Positions 1 through 9,167 of a stretch of DNA of 42,618 nt are shown one piece after another. The DNA lies in assembly GCA_042091035.1 (NCBI GenBank), contig JBELIG010000006.1, positions 1 through 42,618 on the forward strand. Reading direction: 5' to 3'. The notes below the pieces were generated by a model. It made no database searches. It was not told the DNA's origin and saw only the letters and a program-made list of their open reading frames with translations. Each line of letters begins with the position of its first letter. Positions within the stretch are counted from its first letter, which is position 1. Position numbers and translations under genes: made by a program. The DNA comes from AM-2324 sp042091035. Its GTDB lineage: Bacteria > Bacteroidota > Bacteroidia > Chitinophagales > Saprospiraceae.

Positions 1-621
1 ATGAAGATTTTTTGTATAGGAAGGAATTATGCAAAGCATGCCAAGGAGATGGGAGCGGAGACGCCAGAGGCTCCTATCGTGTTTATGAAGCCTCCTTCTG
101 CTTTGTTAATAAATAACAAACCTTTTTTTATTCCAGATTTCTCGGACGACATACATTATGAAGTTGAGCTAATTGTGAAAATATGTAAGAATGGTAAACA
201 TGTGCAGCCAGCTTTTGCGTCTACCTATTACAATCAAATTGGGCTTGGAATTGATTTCACAGCAAGAGATATTCAAAAGCAGTGTAAAGAAAAAGGTCAA
301 CCATGGGAGCTGGCAAAAGGATTTGACCACTCGGCAGTGATTGGAAAATTCTATGATAAAAGTGAATTGAATCTTGAAGATTTAAATTTCACACTTCAGA
401 AGAATGGTGTGGAGGTACAGAAAGGGCATGTTCAAGATATGTTATTCTCTATAGATGAGATTATTTGCTACTTGAGCAGGTTTTTTAAACTGCAGAAAGG
501 GGATTATATATTCACAGGGACTCCTGAAGGAGTTGGTCCTGTTTCAATGGATGATTGTCTAGAGGGCTTTCTATCCGTTGGAAATCAGGCAGAATCGAGT
601 TTTTGTTTTAATGTTAAATAA
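1..621 (+). CDS. Fumarylacetoacetate hydrolase (FAH) family protein
   Basis: A 206-residue protein of the FAH fold, which usually acts on acylpyruvates or related 2-oxo acids using a divalent metal. The N-terminus IGRNYAKHAKEMG followed by PIVFMKPPSALL, the central HYEVELIVKI with acidic metal ligands, GIDFTARDIQ, and the C-terminal GDYIFTGTPEGVGP are the standard family blocks. The length fits the short single-domain members such as acylpyruvase. The ATG is the first base of the window and the following residues match the usual family N-terminus, so the gene is probably complete, although no upstream sequence is visible. The exact substrate cannot be told. It precedes metK by about 80 bases on the same strand. 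Confidence 0.9.
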   Translation: MKIFCIGRNYAKHAKEMGAETPEAPIVFMKPPSALLINNKPFFIPDFSDDIHYEVELIVKICKNGKHVQPAFASTYYNQIGLGIDFTARDIQKQCKEKGQPWELAKGFDHSAVIGKFYDKSELNLEDLNFTLQKNGVEVQKGHVQDMLFSIDEIICYLSRFFKLQKGDYIFTGTPEGVGPVSMDDCLEGFLSVGNQAESSFCFNVK

Positions 622-702
622 ATTTAAACTCGAGGGATGCTTTTAGATGGCATAATGCCATATTTTATTATTTTTAACGATCATTAAAAAAAATCATACT
701 TA

Positions 703-1959
703 ATGCCATATTTATTTACATCAGAATCCGTTTCTGAAGGACACCCGGATAAAGTAGCAGATCAAATTTCAGACGCATTAGTCGATCATTTTTTGGCATT
801 TGATCCAAACTCTAAGGTGGCATGTGAAACGCTAGTTACTACCGGTCAGGTGGTGTTAGCAGGGGAGGTGAAGACTCAGACCTATCTAGATGTTCAGCAG
901 ATAGCAAGAGATGTGATTCAACGAATAGGATATACAAAGTCAGAATATAAGTTTGACGCAGATTCTTGCGGTATTTTTTCATCTATCCATGGTCAATCCG
1001 CTGATATTAATCAAGGTGTTGATAGAGCAAAGCCAGAAGAGCAAGGAGCTGGAGACCAAGGGATGATGTTCGGTTATGCAACCAATGAAACAGAAGACTA
1101 TATGCCATTGGCTTTAGATCTTTCGCACAAGATACTAATGGAGTTGGCAGCTATACGAAAAGATGGTTCATTGGGTATGGACTATCTTCGACCAGATTCC
1201 AAATCACAGGTTACCATCAAATACTCTGATGATAATGTGCCTATTGCAATTGATACGATAGTAGTATCTACACAACATGATGATTTCGATTCTGAGCCAG
1301 CAATGCTAGAGCGAATCAAAAGAGATATAATTAACATTGTAATTCCAAGGATTAAAGCGAGTTGCAGAGAATCTGTACAAGCCCTTTTTAATGATGAGAT
1401 TACTTATCATATCAATCCAACGGGTAAGTTCATTATTGGAGGTCCACATGGAGACACCGGCCTTACAGGTAGAAAGATCATTGTAGATACATACGGTGGT
1501 AAGGGTGCACATGGTGGTGGTGCTTTTTCTGGAAAAGATCCATCCAAGGTAGATCGCTCTGCGGCTTATGCTACAAGGCATATTGCAAAGAATCTAGTAG
1601 CAGCAGGAGTTTGTGATGAAGTTCTTGTTCAGGTATCTTATGCTATTGGTGTAGCACAACCTACGAATATATACATTCAGACCTACGGTACTGCAAAAGT
1701 GGACATGAATGATTCGGAAATATCAGACAAGGTTATTGATATTTTTGATATGACTCCTTATGCAATTGAGCAGCGTTTGAAATTAAGAAATCCTATTTAT
1801 TCAGATTCAGCAGCCTATGGACATATGGGCCGTCAGCCAGAAATAAAGAAGGTGTCCTTGAAGGATGGATCAGGAAATATAAAAACAATGGAGGTGGAGA
1901 CCTTTACCTGGGAGAAGCTAGATATGGTGGATCAGGTAAAAGCTGCTTTCAGCCTTTAA
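703..1959 (+). CDS. metK: S-adenosylmethionine synthetase
   Basis: Makes S-adenosylmethionine from methionine and ATP in the cytoplasm. The 418-residue protein begins MPYLFTSESVSEGHPDKVAD, the typical ATP/methionine-binding start, and contains GAGDQGMMFGYA and the loop GGPHGDTGLTGRKI followed by DTYGGKGAHGGGAFSGKD and KVDRSAAY. All catalytic blocks are intact and the length is normal. The start is fixed by the conserved N-terminus. A strong intrinsic terminator follows the stop codon, so this is probably a single-gene unit or the end of a two-gene unit with the upstream hydrolase. The start region is partly duplicated 48 bases upstream (see findings). Confidence 0.97.
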   Translation: MPYLFTSESVSEGHPDKVADQISDALVDHFLAFDPNSKVACETLVTTGQVVLAGEVKTQTYLDVQQIARDVIQRIGYTKSEYKFDADSCGIFSSIHGQSADINQGVDRAKPEEQGAGDQGMMFGYATNETEDYMPLALDLSHKILMELAAIRKDGSLGMDYLRPDSKSQVTIKYSDDNVPIAIDTIVVSTQHDDFDSEPAMLERIKRDIINIVIPRIKASCRESVQALFNDEITYHINPTGKFIIGGPHGDTGLTGRKIIVDTYGGKGAHGGGAFSGKDPSKVDRSAAYATRHIAKNLVAAGVCDEVLVQVSYAIGVAQPTNIYIQTYGTAKVDMNDSEISDKVIDIFDMTPYAIEQRLKLRNPIYSDSAAYGHMGRQPEIKKVSLKDGSGNIKTMEVETFTWEKLDMVDQVKAAFSL

Positions 1960-1985
1960 TAAGAATAATATACCTATGATTTGAG

Positions 1986-2019
1986 CAGGTTTGTCCCTTA
2001 AGGGCAAACCTGTTTTTTA
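1986..2019 (+). terminator. Intrinsic terminator after metK
   Basis: CAGGTTTGTCC (1986-1996) pairs with GGGCAAACCTG (2002-2012) around a 5-base loop, with one G-U pair. TTTTTT follows directly. It lies 27 bases after the metK stop. Confidence 0.9.
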
Positions 2020-2183
2020 TTTATTTGGGTCATATATCTGTTTCTTAACATTTTTCACCTTGAATTGGATTGAAAATATTCATAAATTAACTTATCGCCT
2101 TTAGATCATTCCAGATCTAAGAACACTACACTTTCTTAAGATTAAAAGACTCAAAGTCAAGTTGCTTTGAGCACAAAAACACT

Positions 2184-2627
2184 ATGAAAATGAACAAACT
2201 AATGATTTCTAACCGTGTGTTAGAGGCGGTAAAGACCCATCTAGAGGTGTCAGCCCCTTATGTGGCAGGAGGGTTTCTCTTCGGTCGTCCTATGGGCGAC
2301 AAAAACAGCACTGAGATTACAGACTTCAAACCTGCTCTTAATATTATAGAGGGGATTCCTAATCAATTTTTTTACAGCCAGTATGATTTTAAGCAATCTG
2401 GTCAGTATGCCGAAAAACGAAATCAGCGTATTTCTGGTATTTATGCTTCTATTTCATCTAAAGTTTATGACGTTGATAAACTATTTATGAATGACCTTAA
2501 GCAAAGCACCTATTTTCTTGTAGGTATTATCCAAGGAAATGAACTTGTAGGTGTTGATACCTATTACAAGGATGCTGGGAAACTTGAGAAGTGTTCCATA
2601 AATGTTGTTGAAGCTATAGAGGTATAA
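2184..2627 (+). CDS. Small protein resembling a JAMM/MPN (JAB) domain without metal ligands
   Basis: A 147-residue cytoplasmic protein with no signal peptide. Its layout follows the JAB/MPN fold: an N-terminal helix, then YVAGGFLFGR (compare the family cGlLlG strand), a middle FFYSQYDFKQSGQYAEKRN helix region, and RISGIYASISSKVYDVD where active members have GxYHSHPxxxxxSxxD. Alanine 88 and isoleucine 90 occupy the positions of the two zinc histidines, and the upstream catalytic Glu is also not apparent, so it is unlikely to be a metalloprotease. This assignment is by eye only. The upstream leader (2040-2183) has two hairpins: TTAGATC/GATCTAA at 2101-2120 and CTCAAAG/CTTTGAG at 2150-2171. It ends 6 bases before the convergent methyltransferase gene. 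Confidence 0.6.
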   Translation: MKMNKLMISNRVLEAVKTHLEVSAPYVAGGFLFGRPMGDKNSTEITDFKPALNIIEGIPNQFFYSQYDFKQSGQYAEKRNQRISGIYASISSKVYDVDKLFMNDLKQSTYFLVGIIQGNELVGVDTYYKDAGKLEKCSINVVEAIEV

Positions 2628-2633
2628 GAGTGA

Positions 2634-3998
2634 TTAATTGTCCTGCATTCGAATTCTAAGATGCTTAGGAAAATAATTATTTATTCTGTCTTTGAGTACT
2701 TTACCCCAACCTAGTTTGAGGCCTTGGTAGCACATAAGATGCCAACCTTGATCTTTCCCTTCAGGCACGGGTAATGTTTCCTTCCTCAAATAAGAGATAG
2801 CTGTGGTTTTATCTAAGTCCAGCTTTGGAAAAGTATGTTTTATTCTATTGGAAAGTGCAAAAGCGTGATTCGGAATTAGTTTGTTATGCTTGAATGTGCC
2901 CATGGGTGTTCCCGCATGGTAGCGGTAAAGGCTTTGGCAAATAAATTGGAATTCTCTTTTTAATGCCTTTGGGAAAAAACAAAGCTCATCCAGGTGGTTT
3001 CTATAGATGGTGTAGGACTCAGGTTTCTCTAGAAAGGCCGCCACTTTTTCACTTTCTTTTGCATTCAAGATGTCCAATGTTTTTCCTCCCTTAGACTTAA
3101 GTTTCATTTTGTTTTCAGACCTATTCGATTCAGCTTTAAATACACTCATATAAAATCCTTCTCCCTTACATTTGTGCGGATAAGCTTGGTAACCAAATTT
3201 TTTCTCAGTCAAACCCCAGGATTTTTCTGTATTTATTTTTTGAGATTCAAGGCCAAGTGTTTCTTCTATCCAGGCTGCATTTTGTTCGTTTTCATGTTCA
3301 TTATACGTACAAGTTGAATAGATCAGAATACCATCAGGTGCTAGTAATTCAGCCGCTTCTGCGAGTATTCTTTTCTGTCTGGCCGCACAAAGGGCAACAT
3401 TATTTTCGGACCACTCTGAACGGGCCTTTTTATCTTTTCTGAAAAGTCCTTCTCCAGAACACGGAGCATCAACAAGAATCAAGTTGAAAAAACCATTTAA
3501 GTGACCAAGATCCTTGACATCGTGGTTGATAATCAGTTGGTTCGAATTGCCCCATTTGTGCATGTTTTCTATCAGGATCTTATACCTTGAACCGATGACT
3601 TCATTGGATACCAATAAACTCTCTTCATTGAGTAGGCTAGATACTAAGGTACTTTTTCCTCCTGGAGCAGCGCAAAGGTCTAGCGCACGCACAGTTCTAT
3701 CAATGTCTACCAATTGTTTGATGGCTTGTTCAATAAACATGGAAGAAGCCTCCTGTACATAATAAGCGCCAGCATGAAAACTTGGATCTAATGTGAATAC
3801 AGGTCTCTTTTCCAGATAGTGCCCCTCAGAAGTCCAAGGGACAGGCTGGTCAAAAGGAAGATCTAGTTGACTGTTTTTATAGGGATTTATGCGCACTGAT
3901 ATAGGTACTTCCCCATTGATTGCTTCAATGAAACTGCTGTTATCCTCCGGAAGGATCTCCTGCATTTGTCTGAGGAAAGCGCTATGCAATGCATCCAT
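2634..3998 (-). CDS. RsmB/RsmF-family RNA m5C methyltransferase (NOL1/NOP2/Sun)
   Basis: A 454-residue SAM-dependent enzyme that should methylate a cytosine in rRNA. Residues 107-116 DLCAAPGGKS form the SAM-binding motif. LVDAPCSGEGLFRK carries the motif IV cysteine, and YSTCTYNEHENE carries the nucleophilic cysteine of motif VI. The region after about residue 290, with KCKGEGFYMSVF and a C-terminal domain ending RMQDN, resembles the extra domain of RsmF-type enzymes rather than RsmB, which has an N-terminal NusB domain. The length fits RsmF. The target base is inferred only from family. It lies upstream of nothing obviously related and converges with the JAMM-like gene. Confidence 0.88.
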   Translation of the reverse strand: MDALHSAFLRQMQEILPEDNSSFIEAINGEVPISVRINPYKNSQLDLPFDQPVPWTSEGHYLEKRPVFTLDPSFHAGAYYVQEASSMFIEQAIKQLVDIDRTVRALDLCAAPGGKSTLVSSLLNEESLLVSNEVIGSRYKILIENMHKWGNSNQLIINHDVKDLGHLNGFFNLILVDAPCSGEGLFRKDKKARSEWSENNVALCAARQKRILAEAAELLAPDGILIYSTCTYNEHENEQNAAWIEETLGLESQKINTEKSWGLTEKKFGYQAYPHKCKGEGFYMSVFKAESNRSENKMKLKSKGGKTLDILNAKESEKVAAFLEKPESYTIYRNHLDELCFFPKALKREFQFICQSLYRYHAGTPMGTFKHNKLIPNHAFALSNRIKHTFPKLDLDKTTAISYLRKETLPVPEGKDQGWHLMCYQGLKLGWGKVLKDRINNYFPKHLRIRMQDN

Positions 3999-4027
3999 AT
4001 AATAGATTTTTTTGCAAAGGTAAAAAA

Positions 4028-5851
4028 TTAATACCCTTCGAGGCTTGCGCCTTTTTCAAAAAAGCGTTCAACAGCTTGTTCGACCTTTTTATCCATAACA
4101 AGTTCTGGAGCATGATGCGGTTTTATTCGAGCATCCATGATCAATGAACCTTTACAACCCCAGTGTTTGTGCTCTACAAATGCCTGTATTCCATGTATGT
4201 CATGCGATGGATTCGTTCGAGTAAAGGCTGCCCATAGGAAGTTGGAATAGTCTTCGGCCATAAACGTGCTATCGTCACTTAATACAATTAAAGGAAATTT
4301 GTCCAGATCATAAGCCTCTAATTCAACTGCAATTTTTTCGGCTTGTTGATAGCCAATTTCTGCATTGAATTTAGGAGCTTGGATAGCAAGGATACCGGGA
4401 CCAATCAATTTAGGACTGTGGAACAAATCATTGCCATCAATTGCAGGGACTTGTGTTCCAAGTGTTCGTATTGGGTCACCGCATGCTGCTAGTACAAGTT
4501 TAGAGCCTGTATTCCAGCCATCTCCAGAATAGTCAAGCGTATCCATGGTTGTTTTGGTCTGGAAGTGAAGGTCTCGTGTCCAGTCCGCTCTTTCTAGTAT
4601 ATGTTGGAAAAAGTTTTGTTCATTATTGGCACTTAGTCCAGGCGCATCGTTATTATTTCCTATGATCAAGAATTTGGCTAGGGAGGTCTGCCCTTTGCCT
4701 AGAAGGTGGTTTGCCTGAGTCAATAATTCCTCTGGTCTAATATCTCTGAAGGGCATATATCGCTCACTACCTACAACCAGTAAGAGTGGGTGAACGCCTG
4801 CCTCATCAACAGCATTTACATCCTTAATTCCAGGGAATTCACTGCCTGTAAGAGGCTTTACTATTTTATGAATCAGGTATCCAAATGAGCTATCTTCTGC
4901 CGGTGGTCTTCCAACTGCTGTGAAATGCCAGATTGCATCTTTTCGATGATAGACTTTATCTACATCGACCACAGGAAATTCATGCTCTAGGCTGTAGTAA
5001 CCCAGGTGATCTCCGAAGGGACCTTCTGGTTTTTTTTCATTTTTACGGACCCTTCCTGTGATCACAAAATCAGCATCTGCGGAAAGCACATGGCCGTCTT
5101 TAGTTTTGTATTTAAATCGCTTACCTGCAAGCATTCCAGCGAAGGTAGTTTCTGTTAATCCCTCTGGAAGAGGCATTATGGCTGCAAAGGCATGAGAGGG
5201 AGGACCTCCTATGAATATACTTACTCTGAAATCTTCGTCTGAGTTGTTGTATTGCTGGTGGTGAACTCCTATACCTCTATGCAATTGGTAGTGTAAGCCA
5301 ATTTCTTTATTGATTTCGTATTCATTTCCGGATAGTTGTATCCGATACATACCAATATTGGATTTCATGATGTTCTTATCATCAGGTGGTAAGGTGAACA
5401 CTTGAGGTAGGGTTACAAATGCACCTCCATCCATTGGCCAGCATCTTATTAAGGGAAGTTTGTCAATTGTAGTCTCACCATATTCTACAGCTGCTTTGGA
5501 CCAGATTTTTCTGGGCAAGGCGGATAGTGCTGTGAAGGGTGCACTTAAGTATTTTAAAGGTGCTTTGAAGAAAACACTAGGGTCAGCTTTGAGTTGGACA
5601 ACTTTGCTAACCTTGGGGAGTGAACTTCTAAAAAGAAAATCTGTCCGTTCGAATGTCCCATATAGGTTTGATAAGGCTGGGAATTTGCTGCCTTTGATGT
5701 TTTCAAACAATAGGGCAGGACCTCCTTTTTTGAATACACGCCAGTGTATTGCAGCCATCTCTAGGTTTGGATCTACTTCTTCTGTGATCCGTATTAGTTG
5801 TCCGTTCTTCTCTAGGTCAGCTGCGCACTCAGCCAGGCTATTATATTTCAT
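4028..5851 (-). CDS. UbiD-family decarboxylase (prenylated-FMN dependent)
   Basis: A large UbiD-type (de)carboxylase of about 607 residues. Visible family blocks are PLIRCWPMDGGAFVTLPQVF, then SNIGMYRIQL with the Asn and Arg that contact the prenylated flavin, GIGVHHQQY, IFIGGPPSHAFAA and EGPFGDHLGYYS with active-site acids. The length of about 600 residues matches the menaquinone-pathway decarboxylase group rather than the shorter classical UbiD. A menaquinone role is therefore reasonable and would fit the ACIII chain downstream, but it is not proven. I chose ATG 5851. An in-frame TTG at 5866 would add only five residues (MTRFN) and has no visible advantage. Confidence 0.85.
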   Translation of the reverse strand: MKYNSLAECAADLEKNGQLIRITEEVDPNLEMAAIHWRVFKKGGPALLFENIKGSKFPALSNLYGTFERTDFLFRSSLPKVSKVVQLKADPSVFFKAPLKYLSAPFTALSALPRKIWSKAAVEYGETTIDKLPLIRCWPMDGGAFVTLPQVFTLPPDDKNIMKSNIGMYRIQLSGNEYEINKEIGLHYQLHRGIGVHHQQYNNSDEDFRVSIFIGGPPSHAFAAIMPLPEGLTETTFAGMLAGKRFKYKTKDGHVLSADADFVITGRVRKNEKKPEGPFGDHLGYYSLEHEFPVVDVDKVYHRKDAIWHFTAVGRPPAEDSSFGYLIHKIVKPLTGSEFPGIKDVNAVDEAGVHPLLLVVGSERYMPFRDIRPEELLTQANHLLGKGQTSLAKFLIIGNNNDAPGLSANNEQNFFQHILERADWTRDLHFQTKTTMDTLDYSGDGWNTGSKLVLAACGDPIRTLGTQVPAIDGNDLFHSPKLIGPGILAIQAPKFNAEIGYQQAEKIAVELEAYDLDKFPLIVLSDDSTFMAEDYSNFLWAAFTRTNPSHDIHGIQAFVEHKHWGCKGSLIMDARIKPHHAPELVMDKKVEQAVERFFEKGASLEGY

Positions 5852-5957
5852 ATTAAATCGAGTCAATCAGTAGTGTAAATATATGACCTAAATCAATCAA
5901 AATAGGATATTGTTTACAAGGGATCTTTTGGATTGATTTTTTTACTTAAAGATTGCT

Positions 5958-6578
5958 TTAGTTGTTTTCCATATGCTCCTTCACAAGGTCCTTTAATCCA
6001 TTCATAGTATTTGTTGGGCCAGCTTCTAGCGCTAGGTTTACCATCCATGCAGGGATGACACCTCCAGGGTCTGAGCGCATGATGTAAATAATTTCTGTCT
6101 CCTTGTTATCATTTTCTGTCAATGTCCAGCCTAGTTCCATGTCGGTGATACGCACATGATCATCCCTCTTTTCAATATCCTTTCGCGGAACTGCTTTAGA
6201 ATTCGTAGTAATTAGCTTTTTATCTGCACTAATTTTATAGTGAGAAATGATATACATCTCTCTATCATCAAATGGCCAAGGGAAGTCAACTACAGCATAA
6301 TATTGAAGACTTTTGTCGTTGTATTCTCTTACTAATTTCGCCTCAGTAGTTCTGTAAACCCAATCATCATAAAGGTCTATTTCATTTAAAAGGTTAAAAA
6401 TTTCAATGGCAGGAGCATTTATTGTAGTGACTATTTTTAATTCTTTTATAGCTGATCTTTCAGATTCTCGGTAATATGTTTTCAGATCTTTACCATCTTT
6501 AGATAGGACCCATTCCTGGCCAAAGGACAAGCAATAGGATGAAAACATGATAATCATTAGAAAAGTATATTTTTTCAT
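5958..6578 (-). CDS. Secreted START/SRPBCC-fold protein
   Basis: A 206-residue protein with a signal peptide (residues 1 to about 20, MKKYTFLMIIMFSSYCLSFG). The remainder shows the START-like lipid-binding pattern: IKELKIVTTINAPAIEIFNLLNE near the start, DWVYRTTEAKLVREY, VDFPWPFDDREMYIISHY, and a long C-terminal helix. The WPFDDRE motif is typical of bacterial START homologues. It probably binds a hydrophobic ligand in the periplasm; the ligand is unknown. It is encoded upstream of the UbiD gene on the same strand with a 106-base space, and diverges from thyA. Confidence 0.75.
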   Translation of the reverse strand: MKKYTFLMIIMFSSYCLSFGQEWVLSKDGKDLKTYYRESERSAIKELKIVTTINAPAIEIFNLLNEIDLYDDWVYRTTEAKLVREYNDKSLQYYAVVDFPWPFDDREMYIISHYKISADKKLITTNSKAVPRKDIEKRDDHVRITDMELGWTLTENDNKETEIIYIMRSDPGGVIPAWMVNLALEAGPTNTMNGLKDLVKEHMENN

Positions 6579-6699
6579 TATTGGGTTTTAATGTTTAGAA
6601 CAGAAAAGTTAGTTAAAAGATTATGCTTGTAATTATTTATTTCCGAAATTGGTTATTGTACTAACATAGCGATGAACTACTAAATTATAATCAAAGGTT

Positions 6700-7494
6700 A
6701 TGAAACAATATTTAGACTTAATGCAACATGTTTTGGATAACGGTACACAAAAAGGCGACCGCACAGGAACAGGCACAATTAGCTGTTTTGGCTACCAGAT
6801 GCGCTTTGATCTAAGTCAGGGTTTTCCTATGGTTACAACCAAAAAATTACACCTAAAGTCTATTGTTTATGAATTACTATGGTTTTTAAAAGGAGATACA
6901 AATGTAAAATATCTTCAGGAAAATAAAGTAAGAATTTGGAATGAATGGGCAGATGAAAATGGAGACTTAGGACCTGTTTATGGAAAACAGTGGGTGAGTT
7001 GGGCAGGAGCAAATGGGAAAACCATAAACCAAATAAAGCATGTTGTAGAACAGATAAAAACCAATCCAAATTCTAGGAGGCTTATTGTCAGTGCATGGAA
7101 TGTTGCAGATTTAGATGATATGGCTCTTTGTCCATGTCATGCTTTGTTTCAATTTTATGTTGCTGATGGCAAATTGTCTTGTCAGCTTTATCAACGTTCA
7201 GCAGATGTTTTTCTTGGCGTTCCTTTCAATATAGGCTCCTATGCCTTACTTACGCTTATGATTGCTCAGGTATGCGATCTTGAGCCAGGAGAGTTTGTGC
7301 ATGCTTTTGGGGATGTCCATTTATATAATAATCATTTGGATCAAGCTAAACTTCAGCTCAGCAGGACTCCTCGTTCAATACCTAAGATAATCCTCAATCC
7401 AGCGGTGAAAGATATTTTCCAATTTGATTTTGAAGACTTTGAATTGAAAGATTACGACCCACATCCACATATTAAAGCTCAAGTTTCTGTTTGA
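6700..7494 (+). CDS. thyA: Thymidylate synthase
   Basis: Converts dUMP to dTMP using methylenetetrahydrofolate. The 264-residue length is the same as the E. coli enzyme, and the nucleophile falls at Cys146 in CPCHALFQFYV. Other blocks are DRTGTGTISCFGYQMRFDL near the N-terminus, RIWNEWADENGDLGPVYG, RRLIVSAWN, QLYQRSADVFLGVPFNI with the phosphate-binding Arg, and HLYNNHLDQAKLQLSR. Nothing is missing. It has a 121-base divergent space to the START gene and is followed by 224 bases before actA. No dihydrofolate reductase gene lies next to it. Confidence 0.97.
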   Translation: MKQYLDLMQHVLDNGTQKGDRTGTGTISCFGYQMRFDLSQGFPMVTTKKLHLKSIVYELLWFLKGDTNVKYLQENKVRIWNEWADENGDLGPVYGKQWVSWAGANGKTINQIKHVVEQIKTNPNSRRLIVSAWNVADLDDMALCPCHALFQFYVADGKLSCQLYQRSADVFLGVPFNIGSYALLTLMIAQVCDLEPGEFVHAFGDVHLYNNHLDQAKLQLSRTPRSIPKIILNPAVKDIFQFDFEDFELKDYDPHPHIKAQVSV

Positions 7495-7622
7495 TTCGCT
7501 GATTTTCATTACTTTAGCATTCTTAAAAAAGTTAGCCTTCCATATAAATTCTTGCTGTGCAAGTTTGAAGATATATTTAAACAATTTAGAATCGGTCTAA
7601 ATAGCACAATACCTTGTAGTGT

Positions 7623-7654
7623 ATTGGTAAATATTGCTTCTGTTTTTATCTTTG
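7623..7654 (+). promoter_or_regulatory. Candidate promoter of the ACIII-oxidase operon
   Basis: ATTG at 7623-7626 and TATCTTTG at 7647-7654, separated by 20 bases, match the Bacteroidota primary sigma pattern (TTTG near -33, TAnnTTTG near -7). Transcription would start near 7661, about 58 bases before actA. The rest of the 224-base thyA-actA spacer shows no gene. Confidence 0.55.
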
Positions 7655-7718
7655 CGCTGACAGGAAAATGACACTAGTCAAAGAATTAGATATACTACAG
7701 AAATAAATTTAGTAACAG

Positions 7719-9104
7719 ATGATTCAAAGATCATTGATTTTCAGAATTTTACTCCTCTTGGTTTTCTTACCCGGAGCAACGATTATGGCCCAAGAAGCCA
7801 ACATTGCTGAGGGTACAACCCTGTTCAAGAACAATTGTGCTTCTTGTCATAACAAGAACATGAAAGACGATCTTACTGGACCTGCGCTTGGTGGTGTTGA
7901 AGAAAGATGGGCAGAGTATCCACAGGAGGACTTGTACTCATGGATTCGTAATTCACAGAAGTTGATTGGAGAGGGACATCCAAGAGCTACTCAGTTATAT
8001 AACGATTGGAACAAATCTGTGATGAATTCTTTCACTCAATTCACAGATGAGCAGATTTCGAATGTACTTGCTTACATCGATTACCAATACAATTTTGTAC
8101 CGGAAGGGGTTGTACCTGGAGGACCTGTTGTTGCAGAGGAGGAAGACAATTCATCTTTATTCCTTGTGATCATAATAGGTTTAATCGGATTGGTTCTTGT
8201 ACTAATGCGTGTTGCTTCGAAGCTGAACGTAATGGTGAAAGTCGAAGATGGCGAAGAGTTGGAACCAGAACGTACCTTATTTGATGTTCTCAAATCCAAA
8301 TCAATGATTGCAACATTCGTTTTGATTGCAGTTGTTGCTGGAGGATCTATGATGGCAGATAAGGCCATCAATCTTGGTCGTCAGCAGGGATATATGCCTG
8401 ACCAGCCGATCAAGTTCTCTCACGCTACACATGCAGGGCTTAACCAGATTGATTGTAATTACTGTCATGATGGTGCAAGAAGATCTAAGCACTCTGTAAT
8501 TCCTGCCGCGAATACATGTATGAACTGTCACAAAGCGATCAAGAAAGGTTCTACCTACGGTACTGCTGAGTTGACAAAAATATTTGCTTCTATAGGTTTC
8601 GATCCTAAGTCAGGTACTTACTTGGAGGATTATGAAAATATGGATGTAGGAGAGATCGAGTTGATCTTCAAGGCTTGGATAGAAAGCCAGTCTGAAGAGG
8701 AGACTCCAGAGAAGAAAGCAGCTCAGGTTGAGGAAGAATGGGATGCAGTGGTTGCTTCACTAACAAACGATAGAAAAGATGATTTCCGTGGACCAATAGA
8801 GTGGATACGTATCCACAACTTACCTGATCATGTTTATTTCAATCACGCGCAGCACGTAAAAGTGGGTGAAGTTGATTGTGAAAGCTGTCACGGTAAGGTT
8901 GAGGAAATGGAAGTTGTAGAACAATATTCTCCGTTATCAATGGGATGGTGTATTAATTGTCACCGTAAAACGGAAGTTCAGTTTGATGGTAATGAATATT
9001 ACAAGTCTTACGAGAACTACCATAATCAGTTGAGTGCTGGAGACAGGGATAAAGTGACAGTTGAAGAGATCGGTGGTCTTGAATGTCAAAAATGTCACTA
9101 CTAA
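7719..9104 (+). CDS. actA: ACIII subunit ActA, six-heme cytochrome c fusion
   Basis: The electron-transfer cytochrome of alternative complex III, which oxidises menaquinol and reduces a cytochrome c or the oxidase directly. After a signal peptide (about residues 1-24) comes a small cytochrome c domain with C40-A-S-C43-H44. Two hydrophobic segments follow (about 148-166 and 195-212). The rest carries five more CXXCH motifs: CNYCH, CMNCH, CESCH, CINCH and a final CQKCH three residues from the end. Classical ActA is described as pentaheme, so this is a mono-heme plus pentaheme fusion with a membrane anchor between. It is the first gene of the act operon. Confidence 0.9.
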   Translation: MIQRSLIFRILLLLVFLPGATIMAQEANIAEGTTLFKNNCASCHNKNMKDDLTGPALGGVEERWAEYPQEDLYSWIRNSQKLIGEGHPRATQLYNDWNKSVMNSFTQFTDEQISNVLAYIDYQYNFVPEGVVPGGPVVAEEEDNSSLFLVIIIGLIGLVLVLMRVASKLNVMVKVEDGEELEPERTLFDVLKSKSMIATFVLIAVVAGGSMMADKAINLGRQQGYMPDQPIKFSHATHAGLNQIDCNYCHDGARRSKHSVIPAANTCMNCHKAIKKGSTYGTAELTKIFASIGFDPKSGTYLEDYENMDVGEIELIFKAWIESQSEEETPEKKAAQVEEEWDAVVASLTNDRKDDFRGPIEWIRIHNLPDHVYFNHAQHVKVGEVDCESCHGKVEEMEVVEQYSPLSMGWCINCHRKTEVQFDGNEYYKSYENYHNQLSAGDRDKVTVEEIGGLECQKCHY

Positions 9105-9167
9105 ACAGTGCTTGCTCTGAAGAGCGTCAATTAATTATCAATTTGTAAAAACTCTACTTCAATAAAA

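Noticed and set aside
647..687. SAM riboswitch or Met leader peptide ahead of metK
   Set aside because: There is no Met-rich ORF and no recognisable SAM-binding RNA fold, only one small hairpin.
5460..5873. Plus-strand ORF of 137 codons inside the UbiD gene
   Set aside because: It lies wholly antisense to a clear UbiD coding region, shows no family motif and has no sign of its own promoter.
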